Shown here: positions 1 to 7,435 of the stretch, piece by piece
How the letters are laid out: each line of letters opens with the position of its first letter
Numbering within the stretch: the stretch's first letter is position 1
Assembly: GCA_964498015.1 (NCBI GenBank)
Contig: CAZCFT010000064.1
Coordinates: forward strand, 1-14,814
DNA: 14,814 bases
Direction: 5' to 3'
From: CAWEZN01 sp964498015
GTDB lineage: Bacteria; Zixibacteria; MSB-5A5; GN15; PGXB01
Program-made: the position numbers and the translations under genes
Notes under the pieces: model-generated
What the model saw: the letters and a program-made list of their open reading frames with translations, nothing else
The model's database searches: none
Told to the model about the DNA's origin: nothing

Positions 1-52
1 TCGTACCAACATTCACATGCGGCTTCGTCCTAACATATTTCTCCTTCGCCAT
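1..52 (-). CDS. tuf: Elongation factor Tu, 5' end only (partial)
   Basis: The minus strand from position 52 starts with ATG and encodes MAKEKYVRTKPHVNVGT, the typical N-terminus of bacterial EF-Tu, just before the GHVDHGKT P-loop that would follow outside the window. EF-Tu is the GTPase that delivers aminoacyl-tRNA to the ribosomal A site. A GAGGAG Shine-Dalgarno sequence lies 10 nt before the ATG, and the gene follows fusA by 22 nt, the classic fusA-tuf order of the str operon. Only 17 codons are present and the window edge cuts the gene. Identity rests on the short but highly conserved N-terminus plus context. Confidence 0.93.
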   Translation of the reverse strand, partial: MAKEKYVRTKPHVNVGT

Positions 53-74
53 AAGTAGGAAACTCCTCTATCTA

Positions 75-2156
75 CTAGACATACATTGTATTCGAAAACA
101 GTTTAGTCGCCACTTCTTTTGGGAGCGGAGCATATCGAGCAAATTGCATCGTGTAAGAACCCCGTCCTTGCGAGATATTTCTAAGCGCGGTGGCATATCC
201 AAACATCTCAGCCAGCGGTACAACGGCGGAAATCACTTGGACATTGCTTCGAGGCACCATCCCGCTGATTTTCCCGCGTCTCAAATTAAGATCGCCGACC
301 ACATTCCCCATATACATTTCAGGACAGACAACTTCCACATCCATTACAGGCTCCAATATGACGGGTCGGGCTTTTCTGACAGCTTCCTGCAGGGCCATTG
401 ACGCCGCCACCTTGAAGGCGATCTCGCTGGAATCAACATCATGATAAGAGCCGTCAAAGAGGGTCACCTTTAGTCCAGTCAAGGGGTATCCGGCAACCGC
501 GCCATTAGACATTGCCTCTTTTATTCCTCTTTCGATAGACGGAATATATTCTTTAGGAATAGCCGCGCCTATGATCTTGTTCTCAAATTTAAAGCTGGCG
601 CCATTTGTGGTCGGTTCAACCTTCAACCAGACATGTCCATATTGCCCTTTACCACCCGATTGCTTGATGAACTTCCCCTCTGCCTCAACGGCTTTAGTGA
701 TAGTCTCTTTATAGGCCACTGATGGGCGTCCAATGTTGGCCTGAACTCTGAATTCGCGAATCATCCGGTCAATAAGTATTTCCAAATGCAATTCACCCAT
801 GCCGGAAATAATAGTCTGACCGGTCTCTTCATTCATATGGACTCTAAATGTCGGATCTTCTTCCTCAAGCTTGGCCAAAGCCACCTGCAATTTGTCAAGG
901 TCAGCCTTTGATTCGGGCTCAATGGCTACAGATATGACCGGCTCAGGAAATTTCATCAGTTCCAGAATAATGGGATGTTTGGAATCGCATAATGTATCAC
1001 CGGTCGTTGTCTTACGAAATCCAATAACCGCAACTATATCGCCGGTCGAAGCCGTTTCTATATCAGCCCTCTTGTTTGAATGCATTTGAAGAATCCGAGA
1101 AACCCTCTCGCGAATCCCCGAATTTGGATTCAACAGAGACATCCCAACTTTTATCTCGCCCGAATAGACTCGTATATAGCATAACTTCCCAGAATGCGGG
1201 TCGCTCTGAATCTTAAATGCTAAAGCCGCCGCCGGTTCCTCCGGATTGGCCTTTCTCGTGATCTCCTTCTTGGTGTCAGGATGAAATCCCTTTACAGGGG
1301 GCAGGTCAGTTGGAGAAGGCAAGTAATTGACCACGGCATCAAGCAGTTTCTGAATCCCCTGATTTCGGTATGAAGAACCGCAAAGCACAGGAACCATAGC
1401 GCACTTTATTACACCGATTCGAACGGCTTTATTTATATCAGAAATTTCGATAGGCCTATTACGAATAAATTTATCAAGCAGAGAATCATCAAACTCCGAA
1501 AATGCCTCAAGCATCTGTTCCCGGGCCTTTTGAGCGGAATCTTTCATATCTTCCGGAATTGCGCAGTCCGTAAATGTCGCGCCGAGGGTTTCCTCGTGAT
1601 AGACTCTGTATGTCATATCGACCAAATCAATGATGCCGGTGAAATATTCCCCTTCGCCGGCTGGAATCTGGATCGGCACGCACTTAACGGAAAATTTTTC
1701 GTTCATTTCATTTATAGTCCGGTTGAAGTCGGCGCCAACACGATCCATTTTATTAATATAGGCAATACGGGGAACATTATATTTGTCAGCTTGAAGCCAA
1801 ACTGTCTCTGACTGCGGTTCGACGCCGCCTACGGCGCAAAATAGAGCTACCGCACCATCGAGAACCCGAAGAGACCTTTCTACCTCAGCAGTAAAATCAA
1901 CATGCCCCGGAGTATCAATTATATTAATCTGGTAATCATTCCAAAAGCAAGTAGTCGCGGCGGAGGTTATAGTTATTCCTCTCTCCTTTTCCTGCTCCAT
2001 CCAATCCATGGTCGCGGCGCCGTCATCAACCTCGCCAATACGGTGAGTTTCGCCCGTATAATAAAGGATACGCTCAGTCGTCGTCGTCTTGCCGGCATCG
2101 ATATGGGCCATGATGCCGATATTCCTGATGAGATGTAAATCTTTTTTTTCAGACAT
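75..2156 (-). CDS. fusA: Elongation factor G (EF-G), translocation GTPase
   Basis: This 693-residue protein has the normal length of bacterial EF-G, which drives tRNA-mRNA translocation on the ribosome and acts with RRF in recycling. The GTPase motifs are intact: P-loop AHIDAGKT at residues 17-24, switch I RGITITSAATT starting near 59, G3 DTPGH at 81-85 and G4 NKMD at 135-138. The later domains end in the usual MFGYATALRNISQGRGSYTM stretch. The MDWMEQEKERGITITSAAT segment is the canonical EF-G1 form, so I read it as the main EF-G and not a paralogue. The ATG at 2156 has AGGGA 5 nt upstream. It lies between rpsG (177-nt gap) and tuf (22-nt gap). Nothing suggests truncation. Confidence 0.98.
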   Translation of the reverse strand: MSEKKDLHLIRNIGIMAHIDAGKTTTTERILYYTGETHRIGEVDDGAATMDWMEQEKERGITITSAATTCFWNDYQINIIDTPGHVDFTAEVERSLRVLDGAVALFCAVGGVEPQSETVWLQADKYNVPRIAYINKMDRVGADFNRTINEMNEKFSVKCVPIQIPAGEGEYFTGIIDLVDMTYRVYHEETLGATFTDCAIPEDMKDSAQKAREQMLEAFSEFDDSLLDKFIRNRPIEISDINKAVRIGVIKCAMVPVLCGSSYRNQGIQKLLDAVVNYLPSPTDLPPVKGFHPDTKKEITRKANPEEPAAALAFKIQSDPHSGKLCYIRVYSGEIKVGMSLLNPNSGIRERVSRILQMHSNKRADIETASTGDIVAVIGFRKTTTGDTLCDSKHPIILELMKFPEPVISVAIEPESKADLDKLQVALAKLEEEDPTFRVHMNEETGQTIISGMGELHLEILIDRMIREFRVQANIGRPSVAYKETITKAVEAEGKFIKQSGGKGQYGHVWLKVEPTTNGASFKFENKIIGAAIPKEYIPSIERGIKEAMSNGAVAGYPLTGLKVTLFDGSYHDVDSSEIAFKVAASMALQEAVRKARPVILEPVMDVEVVCPEMYMGNVVGDLNLRRGKISGMVPRSNVQVISAVVPLAEMFGYATALRNISQGRGSYTMQFARYAPLPKEVATKLFSNTMYV

Positions 2157-2190
2157 AAAAAATCCCTGACTGAACTCCGCAACCTAAACA

Positions 2191-2209
2191 GGCTTTCCGA
2201 CAAGAAACC
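2191..2209 (-). other. Small inverted repeat upstream of fusA
   Basis: In the transcript, GGTTTC pairs with GAAAGCC with one bulged G and a 6-nt loop (TTGTCG). This gives six base pairs about 35 nt before the fusA start. It could form with the neighbouring stem at 2215-2246. It is a visual fold, not an energy calculation. Confidence 0.35.
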
Positions 2210-2214
2210 TTACA

Positions 2215-2246
2215 GCCAACCGAAAATTCAGCAGGGGGCGGTAGGC
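2215..2246 (-). other. Stem-loop in the fusA leader
   Basis: Arms at 2215-2222 and 2239-2246 give GCCTACCG against CGGTTGGC in the transcript. Seven of eight positions pair, there is one T-T mismatch, and the loop is 16 nt. No U-run follows, so it is not a terminator. It may be a regulatory or mRNA-stability structure between rpsG and fusA. Confidence 0.35.
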
Positions 2247-2333
2247 CAATGATTTGGGGTCTCTTATCCTATCTTAAAAAAGGCCCGCAACTAACTTTCT
2301 AACCTTCTTTCGCTTAGTCCTTTATAAATTTCA

Positions 2334-2804
2334 CTACCATCTAAAATGCGCAAAAGCCTTGTTGGCCTCAGCCATCTTATGGGTATCTTCTTTCTTTTTT
2401 ATCGACGCCCCTTCATTATTGGCGGCGGCGATCAGTTCGGCGGCCAGTTTTTCCGCCATAGTATGCTCGCCACGCGCACGGGCGTAGGAAATAATCCACC
2501 TGCTTGCGAGAGCTATTCGACGTTCGGCGCGGACCTCGACAGGTACCTGATAAGTAGCGCCTCCGACCCTCCGGGATTTTACCTCAAGAACCGGCTTAAC
2601 GTTATTAATGGCCTTATGGAATAACTCAATTCCAGGCTGGCCGGTTTTCTTCTCTACACTCTGCAGAGCCGAATAAAGCGACCTCTCTGCAGTAGATTTT
2701 TTCCCCTGCTTCATCAGGGTCCCGATGAATTGAGTCAGCAATTTATCGCCGAATTTAGTGTCGGCTATCAGTTCTCTTTTGGGTGGTGTATTTTTCCTCG
2801 GCAT
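2334..2804 (-). CDS. rpsG: 30S ribosomal protein S7
   Basis: This 156-residue protein matches S7 throughout: an MPRKN start, the VGGATYQVPVEVRAERR block and the C-terminal AEANKAFAHFRW ending. S7 nucleates assembly of the 16S rRNA 3' major domain (the head) and lines the E site. The ATG at 2804 is 9 nt after the rpsL stop, so the two are almost certainly co-translated. Its own ribosome-binding site is weak (AGG 8 nt upstream), which fits coupling to rpsL. In E. coli S7 represses its own operon at the rpsL-rpsG junction; here that junction is only 9 nt, so such a site would have to lie elsewhere. Confidence 0.98.
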   Translation of the reverse strand: MPRKNTPPKRELIADTKFGDKLLTQFIGTLMKQGKKSTAERSLYSALQSVEKKTGQPGIELFHKAINNVKPVLEVKSRRVGGATYQVPVEVRAERRIALASRWIISYARARGEHTMAEKLAAELIAAANNEGASIKKKEDTHKMAEANKAFAHFRW

Positions 2805-2813
2805 TAGAGTAAC

Positions 2814-3197
2814 CTATTTTTCCTGCTTTTTGGGTCTCTTAGTTCCGTATTTTGAACGACTCTGGGTACGATCGCCGACCCCCGAGGCATCCATCGTGCC
2901 GCGAATGATATGATAACGCACACCCGGCAGATCCTTCACACGACCGCCCCGTATTAAAACAATCGAGTGCTCCTGCAAATTATGACCTTCGCCAGGTATA
3001 TAAGCCGTTACTTCCATCTGATTGGTCAGCCTAACACGAGCGACCTTTCTTAATGCCGAATTAGGTTTTTTCGGCGTCGACGTATACACTCTCGTGCAGA
3101 CCCCTCTCTTCTGGGGAGATCCTTTCAGCGCCGGAGTAGTGGTCTTTGATTTGACCATCTGACGGCCTTTGCGTATCAACTGACTAATAGTCGGCAA
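2814..3197 (-). CDS. rpsL: 30S ribosomal protein S12 (TTG start)
   Basis: This 127-residue S12 protein is part of the decoding centre and controls translational accuracy. The hallmark blocks TPKKPNSALRK (K43 and K44) and GGRVKDLPGVRYH (K88 and D89) are intact. These contain the lysines whose substitution gives streptomycin resistance, so the allele looks wild type; D89 is the residue that can be methylthiolated. The start is TTG at 3197. It gives the conserved MPTISQLIRKGR N-terminus and sits 5 nt after AAGGAG, whereas the first in-frame ATG (codon 14) would delete that conserved segment. It lies 72 nt downstream of rpoC, with a candidate promoter in between. Confidence 0.97.
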   Translation of the reverse strand: MPTISQLIRKGRQMVKSKTTTPALKGSPQKRGVCTRVYTSTPKKPNSALRKVARVRLTNQMEVTAYIPGEGHNLQEHSIVLIRGGRVKDLPGVRYHIIRGTMDASGVGDRTQSRSKYGTKRPKKQEK

Positions 3198-3202
3198 CTC
3201 TT

Positions 3203-3208
3203 CTCCTT
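3203..3208 (-). promoter_or_regulatory. Ribosome-binding site fixing the rpsL TTG start
   Basis: AAGGAG on the minus strand lies 5 nt before TTG at 3197. Together with the conserved MPTI N-terminus, this decides in favour of TTG over the later ATG. Confidence 0.8.
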
Positions 3209-3245
3209 CAACAAATTAGCTTGTCTAAAACCAAAACAGATTCGT

Positions 3246-3273
3246 AATTTATATATTCTGCAACACTTGTCAA
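3246..3273 (-). promoter_or_regulatory. Candidate promoter for rpsL-rpsG-fusA-tuf
   Basis: On the minus strand a perfect TTGACA at 3268-3273 overlaps the rpoC stop codon (the TGA is inside the hexamer). Possible -10 elements are TAAATT at 3246-3251 (16-nt spacer, 4 of 6 matches) or TATAAA at 3248-3253 (5 of 6 matches but only a 14-nt spacer). Initiation would leave a leader of roughly 40 nt before the rpsL TTG. The -35 is convincing and the -10 is a compromise. I infer an internal promoter that lets the str block be expressed separately from rpoBC. Confidence 0.4.
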
Positions 3274-6200
3274 GCATTTTCTTGGAAAATATTTGCTAAA
3301 GATTCATCGGAATCTGTCCCACCGGAAACTTCATCCTCGGGAATAACCTGAACCGAATTGTATTTCTCAATACCTGTTCCCGCAGGAATCAGATGGCCAA
3401 TGATGACATTTTCCTTAAGTCCCTGCAATTTGTCAATCTTGCCGCTAATGGCCGCCTCCGTCAAAACCTTCGTAGTTTCTTGAAATGACGCCGCCGAGAT
3501 AAAACTCTCGGTCGATAGAGAGGCTTTGGTTATTCCAAGAAGCAATGGCTCAAATGTAGCCGGTTCTCCACCCTCTGCGATGACCCGGCCGATTTCCTCG
3601 GCAAATCTATTCTTGTCAACCTGCTCACTTTCAAGAAAATTCGTGTCTCCCGCACGGGTAACTCTTACTTTCTGAAGCATCTGACGGACAATCACTTCAA
3701 TATGCTTGTCGTTGATCTTGACACCCTGCAGACGATAGACCTCCTGAATTTCATTCACCAGATATTCTTGGACTTCCTTTGCCCCTGAAATTCGCAGAAT
3801 ATCATGCGGCTCTATCGAGCCCTCGCATAATCTTTCGCCCGCAATTACCCGGTCGCCATTGTGAACATGCATATGCCGTCCATGTGGAATAAGATATTCT
3901 TTCGGTTCGCCTTCATCGCCATGAACCAAAAGCTGCTGTTGGCCGCGGACGATTTTGCTGAACTCGACAATGCCATCAACCTCGGAGATCACTGCCGGTT
4001 CATGCGGACGACGGGCTTCAAATAATTCCGCCACACGAGGCAAACCCCCGGTAATATCTCTTGTCTTCGAAATGGCCCGAGGAATCTTAACAAGAAAGTC
4101 TCCCTGCGAAATCTCCTGTCCATCATGCACCAGTAAATGAGCTCCTGTGGGAATTCGATAACTGCCGATTTCTTTTCCCTTCGAGTCCTGAATGATAACG
4201 GCCGGGAATAGGGTCTTCTCTCTTTCTTCAACAATAATCGGTTGGATAAGCCCGGTGATCTCATCCAGCTCCTCACGCAAAGATACGCCCGGCACGATAT
4301 CCTTGAATATCGCTTTGCCTCCGAACTCCGTCACGATCGTATTGGAATAAGGATCCCATTCAAAGATCGTGCCTCCCTTGGCAACCTCATGACCGTCATC
4401 CAGAGTTATAATCGAACCATAAGGTATTTTCATACGGGAACGAACTCTGGACCTTTCATCTACGATATGGATTTCACCACCCCGACTAACCACAATTTTC
4501 GTATTATCGGGACGGGCAATTACATTGATTCCTTTATATACTATTTTGCCGCCATATTTGGCTTCCACCTTCGACTGCTCCGCGATTCTTGCGGCCGTGC
4601 CTCCAATATGGAAAGTTCTCAGCGTCAGTTGAGTGCCCGGTTCACCGATCGACTGCGCCGCGATAACACCTACCGCCTCGCCGATGTTGACCATTTTCAT
4701 AGAGCCAAGATTACGTCCATAGCATTTGGCGCATACGCCCCGCTTTGATTCGCAGGTAAGCACCGAACGAATGCGTACCGAATCAATGCCGGCGTCTTCG
4801 ATCAGGCCTGCTTGCTCCTCTTTAACCTCCTCGCCGGCCTTGACAATTACCTCATCTGTTATAGGATCAAAGACATCCTCCAGGACCACCCGCCCGAGAA
4901 TACGGTCACGAATCGATTCTATGACTTCCTCGCCTTCTTTCAGAGGGGCAACATTTATTCCCAAAATAGTGTGGCAGTCAACCTCAGTGATAATAACATC
5001 CTGTGCAACGTCAACCAGTCGGCGCGTGAGATATCCGGCATCAGCTGTCTTTAGAGCGGTATCAGCCAAACCCTTGCGGGCTCCATGCGTTGAGATGAAA
5101 TATTCGATAACCGAAAGACCCTCGCGGAAATTAGAGATAATTGGCGATTCAATAATTTCGCCGATGCCGCCGGTGATTTTCTTCTGTGGTTTGGCCATAA
5201 GACCGCGCATACCCGCAAGCTGGCGAATCTGTTCCTTGGAACCTCTGGCCCCCGAATCAGCCATCATATATACCGGATTGAATCCATCGCGGTCACGGGC
5301 CAAATTGTCGAACATCACCGCGGCCACCTCGGAGGTTGTTCTGGTCCAAATATCGATAACCTGATTATACCTCTCCCCATTGGTGATAACACCACGCTCA
5401 TATCGCTTCTGAATTTTATCCACTTCTTTGCGGGCCGTTTCAATTAGCTTCACTTTCTCTTCCGGAATGAGCATATCTTCTATAGAAACAGTGACTCCCG
5501 CGAGCGTGGCATATTCAAAACCCAGTTTTTTGAGTTTATCAAGAAACTCTACCGTATTCGGGGCGCCAACCTGACGATAGCAGGTCAAAACCAATTGTTC
5601 AATTTTGCTTTTGGAGGCTGTTTCGTTGAAAAATTGAATTCCCTTGGGAAGAACCTGATTGAATATAACTCTGCCGACTGATGTCTCCACCAGACTACCA
5701 TCGATACGGACCTTTATTCGGGCATTTAAATTCAGCTGGCCGGTTGCATGCGCGATCATGGCCTCATCAGCAGAATGGAAAATCATTCCCTCACCGGGGA
5801 CTCCGGGCCGAGTCTTTGTGAGATAATAACACCCGATGACCATGTCCTGAGTCGGGATGGCAATTGGCCTCCCCGACGAGGGCACTAAGAGGTTATTGGT
5901 GGAAAGCATCAGAAGGCGCGCTTCCAACTGAGCTTCGAAAGATAACGGCACATGCACTGCCATCTGGTCGCCGTCGAAATCAGCATTAAAAGCGGCGCAA
6001 ACCAGAGGATGCAGTCTTATGGCTTTCCCCTCAACCAGCACGGGATAAAAGGCTTGTATGCCAAGCCGATGCAAAGTAGGAGCGCGGTTCAAGAGAATAG
6101 GATGGTCGTCAATAATCTCTTCAAGAATATCCCAGACTTCCGGCCGCTCCCGTTCGACCAGTTTCTTGGCCGACTTAACGGTTTGGACATACCCCTTCTC

Positions 6201-7358
6201 TTCCAGCTTCATTATTATAAATGGCTTAAAAAGCTCAAGGGCCATATTCTTAGGCAGACCGCATTGATATAGTTTCAACTCAGGGCCAACGACAATCACC
6301 GAGCGTCCGGAATAATCAACGCGCTTTCCAAGAAGGTTCTGGCGAAATCTCCCCTGTTTTCCTTTGAGTAGGTCCGACAATGACTTCAGCGGACGTTTTG
6401 AATCGCCCCTGACAGAGTGCGTCCGGCGGCTATTGTCAAACAAGGCGTCAACCGCCTCCTGCAGCATTCTCTTCTCGTTTCTTAAAATCACTTCAGGAGC
6501 CTGGATATCAATAAGCTTTTTCAGACGGTTATTTCTGTTAATAACCCGACGATATAAATCATTGAGGTCGGAAGTGGCAAAGCGGCCGCCTTCGAGCGGA
6601 ACAAGCGGACGCAAATCCGGCGGGATGACCGGTATGACATTCATAATCATCCATTCCGGATGATTATTCGACTGCCGGAAAGCCTCGACAATCCGTAGCC
6701 GTTTCAGCGCGTCTTTTTGTCTTTGAACGGAAGTTTCAACTTTAACCTGCGCTCTAAGCTGTATCGACAACTCCTCAACGTCTGTCTTGGCGAGGAGCTC
6801 CCGAATAGCTTCAGCGCCCATGCGGGCGGTAAACTGTTTTCCGCTTTCCGTTAACTCTATGTACTCTTCCTCGGTGATAATATCTCTCTCTTGATAGGAA
6901 GTATTGCCGGGGTCAATCATTATGTACGATTCATAGTAAATAATCTTTTCCAACTCGCGTACGGAGAGGTCGAGCAGATAACCTATGCGCGATGGGAGAG
7001 ATTTTACAAACCATATATGAGTCACTGGTACGGCCAACTCAATATGGCCCATCCTCTCACGCCGCACTTTGGACTGGGTGACTTCCACTCCGCAACGATC
7101 GCAGACAATTCCCCGAAATCGAATTCTTTTATATTTGCCGCAGTTGCATTCCCAATCTTTTACCGGACCAAAAATCCTTTCACAGAATAATCCATCCCGT
7201 TCCGGTTTAAATGAACGGTAATTGATTGTCTCAGGCTTGGTCACTTCGCCGTATGACCAGGAAAGAATAGTATCCGGCGAAGCAATCTGAATCTGAATAG
7301 CTGAAAACTCAACTTTCTTCGGCTGATTCTTAGGAATGTTTGTAGGTAAGGTAGCCAC
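3270..7358 (-). CDS. rpoC: RNA polymerase beta' subunit (GTG start)
   Basis: This 1362-residue beta' subunit carries the catalytic magnesium motif NADFDGD at 458-464, with D460, D462 and D464. The N-terminal zinc site is C71, C73, C86 and C89. The second zinc site is C795, C869, C876 and C879. The trigger loop region ends in IGEPGTQLTLRTFHIGG at 904-920 and is separated from DITGGLPRVAELFEARRP (1101-1118) by about 180 residues, matching the place of the SI3 insertion. The last 30 or so residues form an acidic tail. The GTG at 7358 has AAAGGAG 7 nt upstream. It follows rpoB by 77 nt, and its TGA stop overlaps a TTGACA hexamer that may serve rpsL. No frameshift is seen. Confidence 0.98.
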   Translation of the reverse strand: MATLPTNIPKNQPKKVEFSAIQIQIASPDTILSWSYGEVTKPETINYRSFKPERDGLFCERIFGPVKDWECNCGKYKRIRFRGIVCDRCGVEVTQSKVRRERMGHIELAVPVTHIWFVKSLPSRIGYLLDLSVRELEKIIYYESYIMIDPGNTSYQERDIITEEEYIELTESGKQFTARMGAEAIRELLAKTDVEELSIQLRAQVKVETSVQRQKDALKRLRIVEAFRQSNNHPEWMIMNVIPVIPPDLRPLVPLEGGRFATSDLNDLYRRVINRNNRLKKLIDIQAPEVILRNEKRMLQEAVDALFDNSRRTHSVRGDSKRPLKSLSDLLKGKQGRFRQNLLGKRVDYSGRSVIVVGPELKLYQCGLPKNMALELFKPFIIMKLEEKGYVQTVKSAKKLVERERPEVWDILEEIIDDHPILLNRAPTLHRLGIQAFYPVLVEGKAIRLHPLVCAAFNADFDGDQMAVHVPLSFEAQLEARLLMLSTNNLLVPSSGRPIAIPTQDMVIGCYYLTKTRPGVPGEGMIFHSADEAMIAHATGQLNLNARIKVRIDGSLVETSVGRVIFNQVLPKGIQFFNETASKSKIEQLVLTCYRQVGAPNTVEFLDKLKKLGFEYATLAGVTVSIEDMLIPEEKVKLIETARKEVDKIQKRYERGVITNGERYNQVIDIWTRTTSEVAAVMFDNLARDRDGFNPVYMMADSGARGSKEQIRQLAGMRGLMAKPQKKITGGIGEIIESPIISNFREGLSVIEYFISTHGARKGLADTALKTADAGYLTRRLVDVAQDVIITEVDCHTILGINVAPLKEGEEVIESIRDRILGRVVLEDVFDPITDEVIVKAGEEVKEEQAGLIEDAGIDSVRIRSVLTCESKRGVCAKCYGRNLGSMKMVNIGEAVGVIAAQSIGEPGTQLTLRTFHIGGTAARIAEQSKVEAKYGGKIVYKGINVIARPDNTKIVVSRGGEIHIVDERSRVRSRMKIPYGSIITLDDGHEVAKGGTIFEWDPYSNTIVTEFGGKAIFKDIVPGVSLREELDEITGLIQPIIVEEREKTLFPAVIIQDSKGKEIGSYRIPTGAHLLVHDGQEISQGDFLVKIPRAISKTRDITGGLPRVAELFEARRPHEPAVISEVDGIVEFSKIVRGQQQLLVHGDEGEPKEYLIPHGRHMHVHNGDRVIAGERLCEGSIEPHDILRISGAKEVQEYLVNEIQEVYRLQGVKINDKHIEVIVRQMLQKVRVTRAGDTNFLESEQVDKNRFAEEIGRVIAEGGEPATFEPLLLGITKASLSTESFISAASFQETTKVLTEAAISGKIDKLQGLKENVIIGHLIPAGTGIEKYNSVQVIPEDEVSGGTDSDESLANIFQENA

Positions 7359-7379
7359 CTCTAAACTCCTTTATATTTA

Positions 7380-7396
7380 TTGCCGCACCACGGCAA
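7380..7396 (-). other. Short hairpin in the rpoB-rpoC gap
   Basis: TTGCCG and CGGCAA form a six-base-pair perfect stem around a 5-nt loop, just 7 nt before the rpoC Shine-Dalgarno sequence. No T-run follows, so it is not a terminator. It could affect rpoC translation or mRNA processing. A stem this short may also occur by chance. Confidence 0.35.
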
Positions 7397-7435
7397 GCAT
7401 TTCCAAAATCTCGCATACACTCGCGCTAAAATCAT

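Larger units (their letters stand above)
2157..2333 (-). other. 177-nt rpsG-fusA intergenic region with predicted RNA structure
   Basis: This gap is long for an otherwise tightly packed cluster. Read as transcript (minus strand) it holds a 6-T run at 2276-2281, then two inverted repeats shortly before fusA. No ORF is supported. The T run has no GC-rich stem in front of it, so it is not a standard terminator. No consensus sigma-70 promoter was found: TTGCGG is present but the best -10 is poor. I infer a structured leader or spacer for fusA; its function is unknown. Confidence 0.5.

Noticed and set aside
2257..2293. Possible fusA promoter (TTGCGG with TAAGAG)
   Set aside because: The -10 matches consensus at about three positions and the spacer is 18 nt, too weak to call.
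2268..2296. Possible intrinsic terminator after rpsG
   Set aside because: The transcript has GCGGGCC then six Ts, but no upstream arm pairs with the GC segment, so no terminator stem forms.
4242..4748. 168-residue plus-strand ORF opposite rpoC
   Set aside because: It is antisense to the SI3-type region of RpoC and no family was recognised.
4726..5364. 212-residue plus-strand ORF opposite rpoC
   Set aside because: It is rich in Ser, Arg and Pro with no domain and is entirely antisense to the zinc-2 and trigger-loop region of RpoC.
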